A stretch of 64,000 bases of DNA from Dyadobacter sp. CY261 (GTDB taxonomy: Bacteria; Bacteroidota; Bacteroidia; Cytophagales; Spirosomataceae): assembly GCF_021440085.1 (NCBI RefSeq), contig NZ_JAKCPW010000021.1:1-64000 (forward strand), given 5' to 3'. Both the position numbers and the translations under genes were made by a program. The notes below the pieces were generated by a model. It saw nothing but the letters and a program-made list of their open reading frames with translations, had not been told where the DNA came from and ran no database searches. Every line of letters starts with the position of its first letter. The stretch's first letter is position 1. This document shows positions 45,391 to 53,303 of the stretch, in pieces.

Positions 45391-45403
45391 AAATCCAGAC
45401 GGT

Positions 45404-45826
45404 TCATTCCGGTTTTGCCACCTGTATCTCAATGACGATACTTTCGCGTGGATCACCTTCGGTTATATACCTGGGGTCTACGGCCTGGATAACCCGGGGA
45501 CGATGATCGCGCAGCTGTATAAAGAGCGGCTCCAGCATGTAACCTTTCAATGAGACAAGGTATCCCGAAAAATTCAGGATAATTTCATTGAGGTCACGAC
45601 CAGGATAGAATTCGGCGGGAAGCAGATAGGCATAGTTGAATAATATCTGCCTGCCATCTTGCCAGATCAGGCACAAATTACGAACTGAGCCGTCTGTTTC
45701 GTAAAATGCATGATCCGAGATGGGCTGTTCCCGCTCGGCCTGCGGCTCGGCTTCCGGCTCCGGCTGTGGCCGGGCCGGGTTGCCTTCGCGGAGCTGGTCG
45801 TATCGCAATTTAAATCCTTGGCTCAT
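45404..45826 (-). CDS. relaxase-linked accessory protein, copy 1
   Basis: The 140-residue protein starts Met-Ser-Gln-Gly-Phe-Lys-Leu-Arg-Tyr-Asp-Gln-Leu-Arg-Glu and matches the protein at 54293-54682 (Arg-Asn-Leu-Cys-Leu-x-Trp-x-Asp-Gly-Arg, Phe-Asn-Tyr-Ala-Tyr-Leu). Its ATG lies 17 bp inside the end of the relaxase frame, exactly as in the intact copy, so translation is coupled to the relaxase. A Pro/Glu-rich linker (Gln-Pro-Glu-Pro-Glu-Ala) is longer here. It is presumably a mobilization accessory, but the function is inferred only from this constant linkage. Confidence 0.75.
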   Translation of the reverse strand: MSQGFKLRYDQLREGNPARPQPEPEAEPQAEREQPISDHAFYETDGSVRNLCLIWQDGRQILFNYAYLLPAEFYPGRDLNEIILNFSGYLVSLKGYMLEPLFIQLRDHRPRVIQAVDPRYITEGDPRESIVIEIQVAKPE

Positions 45827-47187
45827 GGTCCTTGGTTTTAGTTACGCGGATAGGTTTGTGGATATCGATAGGTTCCTTTTCCTTTTGAAGGGGACGTTTT
45901 TCCATCTGTTCGCGCACATGCTGCATAGCAGCTTCCCGTGCTCCGACGATCAGCTCAATCGCTGATTTGCGGTCGCTGATTTTTTTGGCATGTTCGAGCA
46001 GCGCATCCTTATAGTCGGTATAAATCCTGATACGCTCCCGCCCACGCGATACAGACACATATATTTGTTTAGCATCCGTTGCTCCGAAGGTCGCGGAGGG
46101 CTGATGTAGAAATACCTCATCTGTCGTTCTGCCCTGTGATGAATGCGAAGTAACACAATAGGCATGAGCCAGATGTCCGAAATTCTGATCGAGCCTGTAA
46201 GCCGCTTTGCTGACCGGATTGTGCAGGGCAATAGCACCTGATTTCCTGACTGAACTGACCTGCAATATCTGACCATTATTCAGCCGTTTTTTCTGATTGT
46301 CGAACCCGTTGCGGGTGATCCGGATGAGATCACCTTTGGCAAGTGCTATCTTGCTCTCCCTGTAAATATCATAGGAGTCACTATGTTCCGTAGGGAGTGG
46401 GATAATTTCATCATCCCCTTCCTTTCTAATGAAGACGTTGTGGTCTGTACTACTGGTGATTGTCCAGATACTACCGCGACCGATCCCGGCGCGGTTCTGG
46501 TTGAATTGTACTATATGCCCTTGTTGCAGATTGCGCCAATCCGCTTTTTGCGCGGTAGTCAGGTTCAAAACGACGAACTGTTTTGCCTCGACCTGTTTTT
46601 TGCCAAGATGTCCGGATTCCTGAAGATTTTGCCGAATCGATTTTGTGATCTCATGACCCTGCTCATGCGTTGGGGATATAACCAGCGCTGATTTCCCGCT
46701 CCGGATAGTTTCCGCATAATCGTCTATCAATTGCGTATTGGGGCCGAGTGGGTCGATTTCTTTGATCGCTCCGGCATCGTCCAATTTTTGAAAAGCTTGC
46801 GCGACATTCCCTCTTGATAAATCTTCAACGATAGATCGATAAGCCTCGCCCTTTTGTCGATAAATCTTGCTGACCTCGGCGGATTTTATCCCGCCCACGG
46901 TGTTCAGGATACGCAACGCGTCGCCTCGGGCAACACTAGCGTGTTGCCTGGTGTCTCCTCCTAGTATCAACCGGGCATTCTGCCGGTGTGCCAGATCAAT
47001 CAGTCCAGACATGTCGCGAGTACCGAGCAGCCCCGCTTCGTCAACCCACAGCACCTGGTTTTTAAGCCTGTCCTGCATCTTCTTATCGGCCAGCAGCTGT
47101 GCCACGGTCTCGACCTTGTCAAAGCCTTCGTCTTTGAGTACGCCGCGCGAGGCTTGCGAGGTTGGGGCGACGACCGTAACGGAAAGA
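45810..47187 (-). pseudogene. MobF relaxase, C-terminal helicase half only
   Basis: The frame matches the C-terminal half of the intact relaxase at 54666-57407. It runs from Val-Thr-Val-Val-Ala-Pro-Thr-Ser through Trp-Val-Asp-Glu-Ala-Gly-Leu-Leu-Gly (Walker B) to the closing Ser-Arg-Gly-Arg-Glu-Arg and the same C-terminus. The HUH nickase domain and the Walker A motif are gone; homology stops at 47187, where an ArdC fragment begins on the other strand. The open frame starting at ATG 47105 could still make a 431-residue fragment, but without Walker A it cannot be an active helicase. It is a deletion remnant of a second mobilization region. Confidence 0.85.
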
Positions 47188-47373
47188 AGAACTGGTGGCA
47201 GAACTGGGGCTTGCTTTCTCGGCGTGACGTTAGATTTTGAACCAATGCCTGAAGAGCAGCATGCCGCCTATATCCAGTCATGGTTGAAAGTATTAAAAGA
47301 CGACAAACGGTTTATTTTTTCCGCCGCGTCACATGCTCAAAAAGCGGTTGAGTTCCTGTTTGCGCCCCAATAG
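47188..47373 (+). pseudogene. ArdC C-terminal fragment with frameshift
   Basis: From 47188 the DNA matches the end of ardC at 30600-30811. After a one-base deletion in the GGGG tract (47206-47210 region) the frame resumes as Ala-Cys-Phe-Leu-Gly-x-x-Leu-Asp-Phe-Glu-Pro-Met-Pro-Glu-Glu-Gln, then Ala-Ala-Tyr-Ile-Gln-Ser-Trp-Leu-Lys-Val-Leu-Lys. The zinc motif is lost. It directly abuts the relaxase remnant, marking a deletion joint. Confidence 0.85.
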
Positions 47374-47529
47374 GCAACTGGTTGAAACATCGATCATCGA
47401 TATTGCTGCAATCGTAAAGTTCTAATGTCTTTTGTTGCGATGTTTGTGACGAAGAAGTTTTGTTACAAAATCGGTTTACGTATATTTATGTAACTGATGG
47501 TGAGGTAGCTAACAAAAAAATAGGGCTTC

Positions 47530-47991
47530 ATGGATACAATCTACAACTTCCAGGAAAAGGAATATCGGATTTCTGAATCAGTATGGAGAACCCTTATCGA
47601 TCCCAAATTCGCAGATGACCCTCTGACGCTGAAGCATAAGGTTATCATTTTGAAATTGATTGGTCTAGGCTTTCGTATTTTGCGTGACGACGGTAGAATT
47701 CTTGGATACGATCTAGAAAAGGATCATTTTTTTGATACCGGACACTATTTTGGGAAAGAACAGGATTTGGTGACTGAGTTTCCTGCAAAGGTCGTTCTGC
47801 AATTTGTATTCGGAGTACTCATTTACGGGCTTGTTGTGTTTCTGGGAAGAATGTTATTAAAGAAAGAAGGCCTTCCTACCGAGACGCCTGGAATGATCCA
47901 TTTGATGGCGTTACCTGATCGGATAGAATACCTGGAGAAGGAAGCGGCCTCCATGGACTCTGGTAGAATGGAGCGGATTATTCACAAATAG
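47530..47991 (+). CDS. small protein with one membrane segment, unknown
   Basis: The 153-residue product is soluble at first (Asn-Phe-Gln-Glu-Lys-Glu-Tyr-Arg-Ile), has one hydrophobic helix near residues 89-108 (Val-Val-Leu-Gln-Phe-Val-Phe-Gly-Val-Leu), and ends in a charged helical tail. It lacks a signal peptide. The start ATG 47530 lies 157 bp after the ArdC fragment. It may be native to the host or cargo; nothing links it to a family I know. Confidence 0.55.
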   Translation: MDTIYNFQEKEYRISESVWRTLIDPKFADDPLTLKHKVIILKLIGLGFRILRDDGRILGYDLEKDHFFDTGHYFGKEQDLVTEFPAKVVLQFVFGVLIYGLVVFLGRMLLKKEGLPTETPGMIHLMALPDRIEYLEKEAASMDSGRMERIIHK

Positions 47992-48134
47992 AATCCTTCC
48001 AAAATCGATCGATGCCCCAGGGTTTGCAACAGGTCGTTAGTTTTACAATGTTAGATTGCGATTAAAGCCCATAAACCAAGGGAAATCCGGTTATTACGGC
48101 TGAACTAATTTTCGGCACTTTAAAGTTAAAACCC

Positions 48135-48587
48135 ATGCCAAAGCAGTTCGATGACAGTTTTCCAGAACCCTACTCACACATCGGAGACCTTGTTTACTCC
48201 GCGAGTTTGCAAATCCAGCAAATGAATGAAACTATTCGCAATTTGCCGGACATGGGCGAGGCTTTGGTCTTGAATGAGCGTTTTCGCTATGATATCAAGG
48301 CGCGGCATACATTTATGTTGCAAAATGCGAGAAACGCCTATGCGCGAGAGATTCTCAACTGCATTAAAGAGGAAATGGCGCCTGAAGATCCGGATCTTGC
48401 TCGTTGGGTAAACGACAGCGCGAGCATTCGAATCAATGGTGTTTGGCAAGGAGAAAAGGCGCAGGAGCCTGCTACAAGGTTTAATAGCATGCTGAGTTCA
48501 TCCAAAATTAAATCAAGGGAGATTAGTGCGTTTGATAAAAAACCGCACGAGAAATCAGTCCAGAAAGATAAAAAAGTGAAGGAATAG
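48135..48587 (+). CDS. small helical protein with basic tail, unknown
   Basis: The 150-residue product is predicted mostly helical (Asn-Glu-Thr-Ile-Arg-Asn-Leu, Ala-Arg-Glu-Ile-Leu-Asn-Cys-Ile-Lys-Glu-Glu) with a Lys-rich C-terminal tail (Lys-Lys-Pro-His-Glu-Lys-Ser). Size and tail recall small accessory proteins of mobile elements such as that at 60379, but I cannot show homology. It is 143 bp after the preceding gene, same strand. Confidence 0.5.
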   Translation: MPKQFDDSFPEPYSHIGDLVYSASLQIQQMNETIRNLPDMGEALVLNERFRYDIKARHTFMLQNARNAYAREILNCIKEEMAPEDPDLARWVNDSASIRINGVWQGEKAQEPATRFNSMLSSSKIKSREISAFDKKPHEKSVQKDKKVKE

Positions 48588-48781
48588 GCCGTGCCAGAAT
48601 ATTCCAACGGGTGCTTTGTTACTTCTCTATGTGACGGATAAAACGGGTTTCCCAAGCCTGACGCTATGCGGAACTGAATTCAAAAATGCTTAAAATTTCA
48701 GAGAAGATTCCCCTTACTGATGATGTTGTTAGCGCTTTACTACTTCCGCCAGCGTGTGCCTTCCTTCTGGTTCAGAAGCAG

Positions 48782-49030
48782 CTAGTACTGTGAGATGAAG
48801 TCGAAATCCTTTGCCAGGAGTGCTTGGGGATGCATTTCCAAGCCCTTTGCGTATTCCAAGAATGTGGTGAAGAAATAATCTTTTTTGCCGTTTTCAATGT
48901 TGCTGATATTGCTTTTCGTCAGGTCACATTTTGCCGCGAGCTCATCTTGACTCAATCCGGCCTGATTCCTCAATTCTTTGAGGTACAGTCCGATTTCCTT
49001 CAGCCTTGATAGATCTCGATCTTCTTTCAT
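48782..49030 (-). CDS. XRE-family helix-turn-helix regulator
   Basis: The 82-residue protein is a Cro/C1-type HTH: Leu-Lys-Glu-Leu-Arg-Asn-Gln-Ala-Gly-Leu-Ser-Gln-Asp-Glu-Leu-Ala, then Thr-Lys-Ser-Asn-Ile-Ser-Asn-Ile-Glu-Asn-Gly-Lys. It is divergent from the RiPP-like genes that start at 49203. A perfect 22-bp palindrome lies in between (49070-49091), a natural operator for it. It probably controls the small peptide and radical SAM genes as well as itself; this is inferred from layout. Confidence 0.85.
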   Translation of the reverse strand: MKEDRDLSRLKEIGLYLKELRNQAGLSQDELAAKCDLTKSNISNIENGKKDYFFTTFLEYAKGLEMHPQALLAKDFDFISQY

Positions 49031-49069
49031 TCCGTTTTTTCGCGAATGAAGAAGTTTTGAGTAAAAAAT

Positions 49070-49091
49070 ATGTTATAAGATCTTATAACAT
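49070..49091. promoter_or_regulatory. perfect 22-bp palindrome, putative XRE operator
   Basis: The arm ATGTTATAAGA (49070-49080) is followed immediately by its reverse complement. It lies 40 bp upstream of the XRE start and overlaps the -33 region of the rightward promoter whose -7 element is at 49105, so one bound repressor could block both directions. Confidence 0.7.
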
Positions 49092-49104
49092 CTGGACGTA
49101 TTCT

Positions 49105-49112
49105 TATCTTTG
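49105..49112 (+). promoter_or_regulatory. Bacteroidota -7 element of the second RiPP locus
   Basis: TATCTTTG is an exact TAnnTTTG match. The predicted start of transcription falls near 49119, right at the base of the leader hairpin. The palindromic operator covers the -33 position. Confidence 0.6.
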
Positions 49113-49119
49113 TAAACAT

Positions 49120-49162
49120 CGCAGTAAGTGCCCCTTTGTGGGGGGGTAGAGCACTCACTGCG
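49120..49162 (+). promoter_or_regulatory. structured leader hairpin
   Basis: CGCAGTAAGTGC and GCACTCACTGCG form a 12-position stem with one A/C mismatch; CCCC and GGGG can extend it inward. It would be the extreme 5' end of the transcript. Part of its right arm, CACTGCGTAGAAC (49156-49168), has an exact reverse complement at 49401-49413 inside the radical SAM gene. Confidence 0.5.
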
Positions 49163-49202
49163 TAGAACGTAATGGCACTAATGCAATTAAAAACTAACCG
49201 AC

Positions 49203-49391
49203 ATGATCAACACAACCTCAACAGATCTGCTTTTCGACGACTTATCTGCGCTTGGGCAAGCCGTACAAACCGATTTGCAGCTTTTCGCCAAGGTAAACAA
49301 CGATTGCGACTGCGTATCTTATGGTTCTACCTCAAACCGCGTACAAATTGATACCGAAGAAATCGCCCGGTTTGCTGGTCAGGAGCATTGA
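49203..49391 (+). CDS. candidate second RiPP precursor
   Basis: The 62-residue peptide has an acidic, helical leader-like front (Leu-Phe-Asp-Asp-Leu-Ser-Ala-Leu-Gly-Gln). A polar tail follows that starts with Asn-Asp-Cys-Asp-Cys-Val-Ser-Tyr-Gly-Ser-Thr-Ser-Asn (Cys35, Cys37). It stands directly in front of a radical SAM enzyme with an N-terminal recognition-type domain and overlaps it by 71 bp in another frame. Small size, position and Cys/Ser/Thr-rich tail fit a modified-peptide precursor. The long overlap is unusual and means that either the enzyme starts later or the true peptide is shorter. Which residues would be modified is unknown. Confidence 0.5.
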   Translation: MINTTSTDLLFDDLSALGQAVQTDLQLFAKVNNDCDCVSYGSTSNRVQIDTEEIARFAGQEH

Positions 49392-50673
49392 TAGCAATCA
49401 GTTCTACGCAGTGAATTGTTTTTACCCCAATTCACTGCGTATCCTTAACTCCAGGCAATATGATGTCCTGACGGCTGTGGATGGCAAAACGGATGTTTCC
49501 AGGCTGGCCGAAAGGTTCGGTCTGGATGGTTTGGCATTACGGGAGTATTTCACACAATTATCACGTACCGAAATCGTGCGGTTTGACGACAGGTTCAGAC
49601 AGCCCGGCAGGCCTGATAGCACAGATGCACTGAACATATGGATACATACGACCAACAAATGCAACCTGTCTTGCGGGTACTGCTATATCTCCACGTTGCA
49701 GAGCACCGGTGGCATGAGTGAACCCGTCCGTAGCCAACTGCTTCGGAAGCTCGTTGAAACAGTCGCCGCCAAGGATATCAAAAGTATCAAGCTTCGCTTT
49801 GCCGGGGGCGAACCATTGCTGCAATTCAAAAAATGGGCGGAATTTGTTCGTGAAGCGAAAACCCGGTTGCATGGGCTGGGATGTGAATTGGAAATCTCGT
49901 TCCTCACCAATCTCACCGTCCTCAATGACGAGATTGTCTCGTTTGCGCAAGAACACAACGTTGGTTTCGGTGTTTCCCTGGATGGTATCGCGCAGTATCA
50001 AAACCAGACGCGTTCGTTTCATTCCGGGAATGGAACATTCGCGCGAGTCGAGCAAAATTTAAAGACGTTGATAGACAATGATATCCGGGTGTCGGTCAAT
50101 ACAGTCGTTGCCAATGAGAATCTGGAAGGATTACCCGAACTAACCCGTTATTTAATTGACCTGGATATTCCCTTCCGATATTCAATTGTGAAAGGTACTC
50201 CGGTTGATCCGGACTTGTTGGAACTGGAACTGTTGGAATCTTATAAGATCGCCGAGATGGCGATCGACAACGGGTGGCGCTTTTCGCAGAAACACCAGTT
50301 CTGTGATCTCAAACCCGCAGAGCTTGGCTTCCAAACCTGTGCGTCCGGGTTTTCTGGCGGGGCGATTTACGTGGACGGTTCAATGCACTACTGCCATGTT
50401 CAGTTCGGTGACGATACCCAGCAATCGTTCTCCATCTTCGATCAGGAGATGGACCTGGTTGATATGATCGAGCAGGGCGAACATATCGAGACGAATCGGT
50501 CCAGCGATTGCAAAATATGCAAATACCGTTCAGTGTGCACCAGTGGGTGCCCTGTATACCGTGTCAATGGCAAGGACCCCCAATGCAGTATTTATCATAA
50601 ATTTATCCCTCGCATTTATGACCTTCTGGCAAAAGAGCGGTTGAAATTACTTCGAGATTATCAGATCATGTAA
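49321..50673 (+). CDS. radical SAM/SPASM enzyme with N-terminal RRE-like domain
   Basis: The 450-residue protein has three parts. Residues about 15-90 (Leu-Arg-Ile-Leu-Asn-Ser-Arg-Gln-Tyr-Asp-Val-Leu-Thr-Ala-Val-Asp-Gly) look like a PqqD-type peptide-recognition domain. Residues about 105-310 are a radical SAM domain with Cys114-x3-Cys118-x2-Cys121. A C-terminal SPASM region follows with Cys-Lys-Ile-Cys-Lys-Tyr-Arg-Ser-Val-Cys-Thr-Ser-Gly-Cys-Pro. This is the architecture of peptide maturases that crosslink or otherwise modify RiPP precursors. ATG 49321 keeps the recognition domain complete but overlaps the candidate precursor. An inverted repeat at 49405-49417/49429-49441 lies inside the gene. 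No transporter is adjacent. Confidence 0.8.
   Translation: MVLPQTAYKLIPKKSPGLLVRSIDSNQFYAVNCFYPNSLRILNSRQYDVLTAVDGKTDVSRLAERFGLDGLALREYFTQLSRTEIVRFDDRFRQPGRPDSTDALNIWIHTTNKCNLSCGYCYISTLQSTGGMSEPVRSQLLRKLVETVAAKDIKSIKLRFAGGEPLLQFKKWAEFVREAKTRLHGLGCELEISFLTNLTVLNDEIVSFAQEHNVGFGVSLDGIAQYQNQTRSFHSGNGTFARVEQNLKTLIDNDIRVSVNTVVANENLEGLPELTRYLIDLDIPFRYSIVKGTPVDPDLLELELLESYKIAEMAIDNGWRFSQKHQFCDLKPAELGFQTCASGFSGGAIYVDGSMHYCHVQFGDDTQQSFSIFDQEMDLVDMIEQGEHIETNRSSDCKICKYRSVCTSGCPVYRVNGKDPQCSIYHKFIPRIYDLLAKERLKLLRDYQIM
49405..49441 (+). repeat. perfect 13-bp inverted repeat inside the radical SAM gene
   Basis: TACGCAGTGAATT (49405-49417) pairs exactly with AATTCACTGCGTA (49429-49441) across an 11-nt loop. 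It shares CACTGCGTA with the leader hairpin at 49120-49162, so the two could pair alternatively in the mRNA. Confidence 0.55.
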
Positions 50674-50725
50674 CTACAATCTCCTGCAACCCATTTCTCC
50701 TGATAGTCAGGAAAGGAAGGCCAGC

Positions 50726-51193
50726 GTGGCAATCGCTATTTCAGTCTTAGCACTTATCGCTACGTTTTATCAATTATACCTACAACGTACCCACAACGAA
50801 AAATCTTTAAGGCCTTTGGGCCAGATCAAATTTGTCGATCAGAAAACGCAGCTCGCTGTACAGATTGAAAATTGTGGTCTGGGGCCGATGATCATTGAAA
50901 GCCTTTCATTTTCGAAGGAAGGAAAAGTTTCCTCAAAAATTGATGAATACCTGGATTTGGATAGCCGGTCATTTTTCTCGGCCAGCATTGATAGCGAGAT
51001 CAAGAAGGTGTTGACACCCAACGGACAGATGGACGTCTTTGCGAAAAATGTGACTTCTTTGACACCGGAAGAGATTGATCTGGTGAGAGGCAAATTGTCA
51101 ATTATTGACGTAAGGCTGGTGTATCGCGATATCTACAACAATCAGTTTGTCGCCGAACGTAGTTTGCAATGGTTTTCACGTCACCACTCATAG
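50726..51193 (+). CDS. AbiE-cassette membrane-anchored protein, intact copy
   Basis: The 155-residue product (GTG start at 50726) begins with a hydrophobic anchor (Ile-Ser-Val-Leu-Ala-Leu-Ile-Ala-Thr-Phe) and continues as a beta-rich soluble domain (Gln-Ile-Lys-Phe-Val-Asp-Gln-Lys ... Asn-Gly-Gln-Met-Asp-Val-Phe). It ends 4 bp from the convergent toxin gene. A damaged copy stands in the same place beside the other AbiE pair, so the gene travels with the module. Its role in or beside the toxin-antitoxin function is unknown. Confidence 0.7.
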   Translation: MAIAISVLALIATFYQLYLQRTHNEKSLRPLGQIKFVDQKTQLAVQIENCGLGPMIIESLSFSKEGKVSSKIDEYLDLDSRSFFSASIDSEIKKVLTPNGQMDVFAKNVTSLTPEEIDLVRGKLSIIDVRLVYRDIYNNQFVAERSLQWFSRHHS

Positions 51194-51197
51194 GTGG

Positions 51198-52187
51198 TCA
51201 TTCAAACTCAATCCACGAGATCGTCGTTAAACGGGACTGAATGAGTTTTAGGCAATTTAGAATGGATGCTTCATCCGGCAGTGTGCCAAAGACCAGATTT
51301 CTGAACTCCCTTGTGTAAGCGTCCCTAATCTGATTCCAGGTATTTTCTAGCTCGCTGAATATCACGGCATCCATCGGATGTTTTCTGAGCCACTGATTGT
51401 TGTTTCGAAAGCCTTTGAAGTCGTCTCTTCCGACCTCTATCAACATTTTCTCGAAGTCGCCAGATTGAAGGAATTGGGAATATTCTTCCAAGTTCAATAG
51501 TTGATGAAGGTCGTAGATATGGCGAACTTTCTTCCGGAGATCTGCTATGGACGTATCCGTATGGGAAAAGCGGACAAGGCTCATGATTTTTTCGCACAGA
51601 GTTCGTAGCGGTGACAGAACCTGAACCGTAAATGGCAGCAGGTTGTACTGCATAGCTATTTGTTCTTGGTTTGCATCCAGCATCATGTCGCCAACAAATG
51701 AAATGATTGTTTGCTCTCCATATGGCTCATGATTGCCGAGCCAGGTGCTCTCAAGAACAATCACATCTCTTATTTGACCATACGTGCCGGCGAACTCTTT
51801 TGGAAATGTGTGGGCCGTTTTCCTGTTCATACCTCTTTTGTGTGTAAGTCCGTCAAGCTCGATTTCGGGCAGGACGCGCTCAATTGAGGCGCTTATATTT
51901 TTGAGCTTCGTTTTAAGACGGTTATCCGTCTCACGTTCGTTTCGAAGAACGACCAAGTCGATATCTTCGGAAAAGCGTTCGATCATTTTGAAGCATTTGG
52001 ATAACGCGGTGCCTCCTTTAAAGATGGTCTCCTTTCCAATTTCATTTTGAAAAATGGTATAGAGCGCGTAGGTTACCCAGTAGTCTTTTTCAACATATAT
52101 AGCCGGAATGCGCATACGATCCGCCGTCGCTTGTATCGCTTGTCGGAAAAGTGCTTTGTTTTCGTGTAAGTTCATTTGATATTCCAC
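51198..52187 (-). CDS. AbiEii/AbiGii-family nucleotidyltransferase toxin, copy 2
   Basis: The 329-residue protein is the same length as copy 1 and similar throughout, with the same motifs Phe-Lys-Gly-Gly-Thr-Ala-Leu-Ser-Lys-Cys and Phe-Ser-Glu-Asp-Ile-Asp-Leu-Val-Val. The key residues are intact, so both toxins may work. The start overlaps the antitoxin stop by 16 bp, as in copy 1. Divergence between copies is spread along the gene, so this is not a recent duplication. Cross-neutralisation between the two modules is an open point. Confidence 0.85.
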   Translation of the reverse strand: MEYQMNLHENKALFRQAIQATADRMRIPAIYVEKDYWVTYALYTIFQNEIGKETIFKGGTALSKCFKMIERFSEDIDLVVLRNERETDNRLKTKLKNISASIERVLPEIELDGLTHKRGMNRKTAHTFPKEFAGTYGQIRDVIVLESTWLGNHEPYGEQTIISFVGDMMLDANQEQIAMQYNLLPFTVQVLSPLRTLCEKIMSLVRFSHTDTSIADLRKKVRHIYDLHQLLNLEEYSQFLQSGDFEKMLIEVGRDDFKGFRNNNQWLRKHPMDAVIFSELENTWNQIRDAYTREFRNLVFGTLPDEASILNCLKLIQSRLTTISWIEFE

Positions 52188-52897
52188 TTGTCCGTGTAAT
52201 CGAGAACCTTACTAGCTCCCGCCAGTTCATATTGCGTAATGGGATTCAATGTCGGGCAAAGAGCTTCCGACATGGCATCCATACCCAGTTGATCCAATAG
52301 GGCTCCGAGCAGTGCTCTTGTAGATGGCGGATATTTCAAGGCGAGTCGCATCATCCGTGACATTTCCTTCTCAGAATTGCTCTTTATAAGAGCTATTAGC
52401 CGCCCAAGAGCGGATTCGATGGACGTATCGGGTATCTTTTTAATATACCGTATCGTGTCCAGAACCTGCAGCAAGGGGATGTTGTCTTTGGTAATGGTAT
52501 TTTTTTGTTTGACGAACGAAATGGTGTATCGTTCTCTTTGGAAGGGGGAACGAATATCATTTCTTCCAATTTGAATAATATTGCTGACCTGTGTTGTGAG
52601 GCCAAGTTTGTTATAGATGCTAAGCCCAGTTAGATAGCCAATCGATTTGCCGTCTTCTTCGAGAAGATCTTTAACGACCTCGCTGACATCGGGTGATAAC
52701 GTACCAAATGGGGTTTGCTCCGGCTTATAGTATTTGCCTTTTGCCAGTTTTGCCAGCTTGCCTGCTGAAACCATACGGTTGAGCGCCTTAATGACGGCCT
52801 CACGCTGATTGACGTTGTCAATCAGGCTCTCATAGGTAAACACATACCCTTTAGGAAGTTTATCAACGCCAAGCGCTACATAATCAGAGGTTTTCAT
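52172..52897 (-). CDS. AbiEi-like antitoxin (DUF6088), copy 2
   Basis: From ATG 52897 the 241-residue protein aligns end to end with copy 1 (Lys-Thr-Ser-Asp-Tyr-Val start, wHTH, then Thr-Gln-Val-Ser-Asn-Ile-Ile-Gln-Ile-Gly-Arg-Asn-Asp-Ile-Arg). A longer frame to 52981 runs through the operator and promoter and is not the start. It presumably represses its own promoter through the inverted repeat at 52927-52956 and neutralises the following toxin. Confidence 0.8.
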   Translation of the reverse strand: MKTSDYVALGVDKLPKGYVFTYESLIDNVNQREAVIKALNRMVSAGKLAKLAKGKYYKPEQTPFGTLSPDVSEVVKDLLEEDGKSIGYLTGLSIYNKLGLTTQVSNIIQIGRNDIRSPFQRERYTISFVKQKNTITKDNIPLLQVLDTIRYIKKIPDTSIESALGRLIALIKSNSEKEMSRMMRLALKYPPSTRALLGALLDQLGMDAMSEALCPTLNPITQYELAGASKVLDYTDKWNIK

Positions 52898-52903
52898 AGT
52901 GCA

Positions 52904-52932
52904 AGTATAGCACACATCGTTATCAATGTCCA
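52904..52932 (-). promoter_or_regulatory. sigma70-like promoter of AbiE copy 2
   Basis: TGGACA (52932-52927) and TATACT (52909-52904) on the minus strand, spaced 17 bp exactly as in copy 1. Confidence 0.65.
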
Positions 52933-52956
52933 GTATTTTTTGCAAAAAACTGGACA
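52927..52956. promoter_or_regulatory. inverted-repeat operator of AbiE copy 2
   Basis: TGTCCAG and CTGGACA ends flank T-rich and A-rich halves around GC. It has the same ends, length class and position over the -35 box as in copy 1. Confidence 0.65.
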
Positions 52957-53303
52957 ATTTTATATAAAAAGAAGGTGTCAAAGAAAGATGGCTCGTTCAG
53001 GTGTGAACATCTTACAAGTGTTAAAATCTACGCTCTTTCCGTTGACAGTTAAATCCCGGTTAGGGAAACTCCTTCGCTCCGTCTAATGATCGTTAACGTC
53101 AAGCAGATTTTTTAAAGATCGCGGCTGACAGTTAACCTAGCCAATGACTCTGTATGGTCGATAAGCACTGCTATAAAATGCCCATCCTAGGCGGCAGGCA
53201 ATGTGTTGTACTTCAGCTCTTTTTACGTTTGGAGGTTGCAGGAGTGGGATGAATTTTCTATTTAATTCCGGAAGGTTTAATGCAGTCATTGAAATGAACC
53301 TTT

